Source of the DNA: JBCDIQ01 sp039024295
GTDB lineage: Bacteria > Bacteroidota > Bacteroidia > J057
Length of the DNA: 8,495 nucleotides
Direction of reading: 5' to 3'
Assembly (NCBI GenBank): GCA_039024295.1
Contig: JBCDIQ010000265.1
Span: 1 to 8,495, forward strand
The notes under the pieces are model-generated. The model saw only the letters and a list, made by a program, of their open reading frames with translations, did no database searches and had not been told where the DNA came from. This document shows positions 6,521-8,495 of the stretch, piece by piece. The translations under genes were made by a program, and so were the position numbers. Numbering within the stretch: position 1 is the stretch's first letter; each line of letters opens with the position of its first letter.

Positions 6521-7714
6521 CTATGAAAGGCTTTTTAGTCCTTTTTCTAGTCTAATTACAGCATCTTGTAGGGTGTTCATGGCATATGCGTATGAGATTC
6601 TTACATGTGAATTGGTGCCGAATGCTGTTCCTGGAACCAAAGCAAGCCCTACTGAGTCAATCAGGTACAAGCACAAGGCTTCAATATCCTCAAGCACCTG
6701 TCCTTCTGGCGTACTTTTGCCAATAAATGCTGTGAGGTCAGGGTAAAAGTAAAATGCTCCATCCGGCAGGATAACTTTCAGGCCTTCTATTTTTTGTAAT
6801 GCTTCAAAGAGGTAATCTCTTCGCTTTCTGAAGGCTGCCAACATGTCAAATGTAGGTTGCATGGAGCCATTTAAGGCTGCAACTGCCCCTTTCTGGGCAA
6901 AGGAGTTAGCTCCAGAAGTACACTGGCCCTGGAGTTTTTCGCATAAGCGAGCAATTTGTTGAGGGGCTGCAATGTACCCTAGCCTCCATCCAGTCATGGC
7001 GTATCCTTTAGAAAATCCATTTACGGTCACAACACGGTCGAATATGGATTCAAAAGAGGCAAAGCTGACATGCTCAGGACCAAATGTGAGGTGTTCATAT
7101 ATTTCATCTGAAATAATCACCACCTGGGGATGACGCTCTAAAACCTCCACGAGGGCAGCCAGTTCTTCCTGACTGTACATACTTCCAGTTGGGTTGGAAG
7201 GTGTACTCATCATGAGCAACCTGGTCTGAGGGGTAATTGCTTCTTCTAATTGCTCAGGACTTATTTTATAAGCCGATTCAATGCTGGTCGGAACCACCAC
7301 AGCCTTTCCTTCAGCCAGATGAATCATGGCGGTGTAAGAAACCCAGTAGGGAGCTGGGACCACCACTTCATCCCCCGGATTAATCAGGGCCATGACTACA
7401 TTATACAGAGACTGCTTGGCACCAGTCGACACCACGATATGTTCAGTGGAGTAGGGAAGGCCATTTTCCCGTTGGAGTTTGTCCGCAATTGCCTGCCGGA
7501 GCTCAGGAAGGCCAGCTACGGGAGGGTAATGCGTATACCCATCATCAAGTGCTTGCTTGGCAGCTTCACAGATGTGAACAGGCGTGTCAAAATCTGGCTC
7601 CCCAAGGGTTAGGCCAATTACATCTTTTCCTTCTGCTTTTAATGCACGAACTTTTTTGCTAATGCCGAGAGTGGCAGATTCGGCGAGGGTCTGAATAATA
7701 TTTGAAGCTTGCAT
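6521..7714 (-). CDS. Pyridoxal phosphate-dependent aspartate aminotransferase, class I (Ib type)
   Basis: A complete 397-residue fold-type I aminotransferase that probably interconverts aspartate and 2-oxoglutarate with oxaloacetate and glutamate in the cytoplasm. The PLP lysine is Lys236 in NGFSKGYAMTGWRLGY, with Arg244 as the phosphate anchor. Other visible residues are YW at 123-124 (ring stacking), Asn174 in STPSNPTG, Asp203 and Tyr206 in SDEIYEHL, and Arg372 in VRISYA for the substrate alpha-carboxylate. Lys100 in STGAKQSLYN corresponds to the lysine that Thermus-type Ib enzymes use to recognise the acidic side chain, which supports aspartate over neutral amino acids. Some Ib enzymes also transaminate prephenate; I cannot decide that from sequence. 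The N-terminus (ATLGISKKVRALKAEGKDVIGLTLGEPDFDTP) is typical and supports the ATG at 7712-7714. The gene follows the LacI-family gene by 46 bases but has its own good -7 box, so it may be transcribed independently. Confidence 0.92.
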   Translation of the reverse strand: MQASNIIQTLAESATLGISKKVRALKAEGKDVIGLTLGEPDFDTPVHICEAAKQALDDGYTHYPPVAGLPELRQAIADKLQRENGLPYSTEHIVVSTGAKQSLYNVVMALINPGDEVVVPAPYWVSYTAMIHLAEGKAVVVPTSIESAYKISPEQLEEAITPQTRLLMMSTPSNPTGSMYSQEELAALVEVLERHPQVVIISDEIYEHLTFGPEHVSFASFESIFDRVVTVNGFSKGYAMTGWRLGYIAAPQQIARLCEKLQGQCTSGANSFAQKGAVAALNGSMQPTFDMLAAFRKRRDYLFEALQKIEGLKVILPDGAFYFYPDLTAFIGKSTPEGQVLEDIEALCLYLIDSVGLALVPGTAFGTNSHVRISYAYAMNTLQDAVIRLEKGLKSLS

Positions 7715-7733
7715 CCAGTGTTGTATTTGGAAG

Positions 7734-7764
7734 CAAAGCTACATAACGTATGAATCATATTCAT
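7734..7764 (-). promoter_or_regulatory. Candidate aminotransferase promoter with adjacent palindrome
   Basis: On the minus strand 7741-7734 reads TAGCTTTG, a full match to TAnnTTTG, 20 bases before the aminotransferase ATG, so the leader would be only about 14 bases. No TTG is seen at the -33 distance. Just upstream, ATGAAT-CAT-ATTCAT (7750-7764) is a 6-bp inverted repeat overlapping the stop codon of the LacI-family gene. It could be an operator or a short hairpin. Confidence 0.4.
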
Positions 7765-8495
7765 CCGTTGGAGACATTCACCAAGGTTTTTTGTCGGCGT
7801 GAAGATTCTCTGATAATGAGTTCTGTGGGAAGGACCATCGTCTGGTAGGTTACCGGCAGGTCTTTTTTGAGTTCCTGAATTTCTTTTAACAATAATTTAA
7901 TAGACTCCTGGCCAATTCTAAAGCCTGGTTGGGCAATCGTGCTTAAAGGAGGCTCTACCACTGAAGCAAGTTTCCAGTTGCTGAATCCCATTACGGCTAC
8001 TTGATCTGGTATGGTGATTCCAGCTCCTTTAAGCCCTGTCATTGCCCCTAGGGCTACTTCATCCGTTACGGCAAAGATAGCATCGGGGGGCTCTTCCATG
8101 GAGAGCATTTCGAGGGCAAATCGATACCCTTCTTCGAATTCTACCACTTTACACCTTCTGATAAGACGTTCATCTACAGGGATTCCATATCGTTTATGGG
8201 CGTCCAGGTACCCCTGAAGACGATGTTTTCCGGTGTAGCTCAGTTCTGGTGAGGTGAAGTGCGCAATCCGTCGACACCATTCTCCAATAAGGTGCTCAAC
8301 TGCTTGAAAGGCTCCCAGCCTGTCATCCACAATCACCCGGGAGGTATTTTTCATGCTTTCTACTGCCTTGTCAAAAAAGACAACCGGTATACCCGCTTCT
8401 ATGAAATCTTCAAAGTGGTCATACTTTTCAGTTTGATGGGTAATAGAGACTAACAGCCCATCAACTCGGCTTGCCAGCAGTGCTTTCGCATCTTC
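7761..8495 (-). CDS. LacI-family transcriptional regulator, C-terminal part (5' end beyond the window)
   Basis: The frame is open from the right edge to the TGA at 7761-7763, giving 244 residues of a LacI/GalR-type repressor. What is visible is the periplasmic-binding-protein-like sensor domain: ALLASRVDGLLVSITHQT at the edge, GIPVVFFDKAVE, VDDRLGAFQAVEHLI, the hinge-side CRRIAHFTSP, PDAIFAVTDEVALGAM, and the closing VMGFSNWKLASVVEPPLSTIAQPGFRIGQES. The last phrase is the family's typical region after the second crossover. The helix-turn-helix and hinge helix must lie just outside the window, since LacI proteins are about 330-350 residues long. The ATG at 8352-8354 is an internal Met, not the start: 47 conserved family codons precede it in frame. 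The effector is unknown; family members usually sense sugars or related metabolites. Coupling to the aminotransferase 46 bases downstream is possible but unsupported. Confidence 0.9.
   Translation of the reverse strand, partial: EDAKALLASRVDGLLVSITHQTEKYDHFEDFIEAGIPVVFFDKAVESMKNTSRVIVDDRLGAFQAVEHLIGEWCRRIAHFTSPELSYTGKHRLQGYLDAHKRYGIPVDERLIRRCKVVEFEEGYRFALEMLSMEEPPDAIFAVTDEVALGAMTGLKGAGITIPDQVAVMGFSNWKLASVVEPPLSTIAQPGFRIGQESIKLLLKEIQELKKDLPVTYQTMVLPTELIIRESSRRQKTLVNVSNG

Noticed and set aside
8352..8354. ATG as the start of a 197-residue LacI-like protein
   Set aside because: The frame continues upstream without a stop to the window edge, and the preceding 47 codons read as conserved LacI-family sensor-domain sequence. 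The Met is internal.
1..8495. Mobile element, CRISPR array, tRNA or rRNA, toxin-antitoxin or defence system
   Set aside because: I saw no transposase or integrase sequence, no spaced direct repeats, no cloverleaf or rRNA stretches, and no toxin-like gene pair. All long frames are explained by the listed genes.

Overview
The window looks like ordinary chromosomal DNA from a member of the Bacteroidota. The evidence is a type IX secretion (T9SS) sorting tail on one protein, a ParE of the short Bacteroidota-like type, start codons without Shine-Dalgarno sequences, and upstream elements of the TAnnTTTG type that Bacteroidota sigma factors use as the -7 box. A Saprospirales- or Cytophagales-like host is a guess. 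Every supported gene is on the minus strand, so transcription runs from right to left.

Layout in transcription order. The right edge holds the C-terminal 244 residues of a LacI-family regulator, whose DNA-binding head lies outside the window. A gap of 46 bases with a good -7 box leads to a class I (Ib-type) aspartate aminotransferase. After 124 bases comes a stand-alone heptose-7-phosphate kinase (rfaE1) that starts with TTG or GTG. A 171-base gap holds a perfect 11-bp hairpin and a probable promoter. That promoter leads into parE (topoisomerase IV subunit B). Next come a 42-codon single-span membrane protein and an Lgt-family membrane protein, whose stop and start codons overlap as TAATG; these three genes look like one transcription unit. 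Further left are two genes for exported proteins: a T9SS-sorted beta-propeller-like protein, and the first 200 codons of a second secreted protein that runs off the left edge.

The genes do not form one pathway. They mix regulation, amino-acid metabolism, LPS-core sugar synthesis, chromosome decatenation, lipoprotein-type membrane chemistry and T9SS export. No RNA genes, insertion sequences, CRISPR arrays or clear horizontally acquired island were seen. The first 850 bases are visibly richer in A+T than the housekeeping genes to the right.

I found no convincing new multi-gene system. The points most worth a second look are the small membrane protein coupled to the Lgt-like gene, the Lgt-like protein's altered signature motif, several inverted repeats in the intergenic gaps, and an identical 16-base translation start region on the two exported-protein genes.
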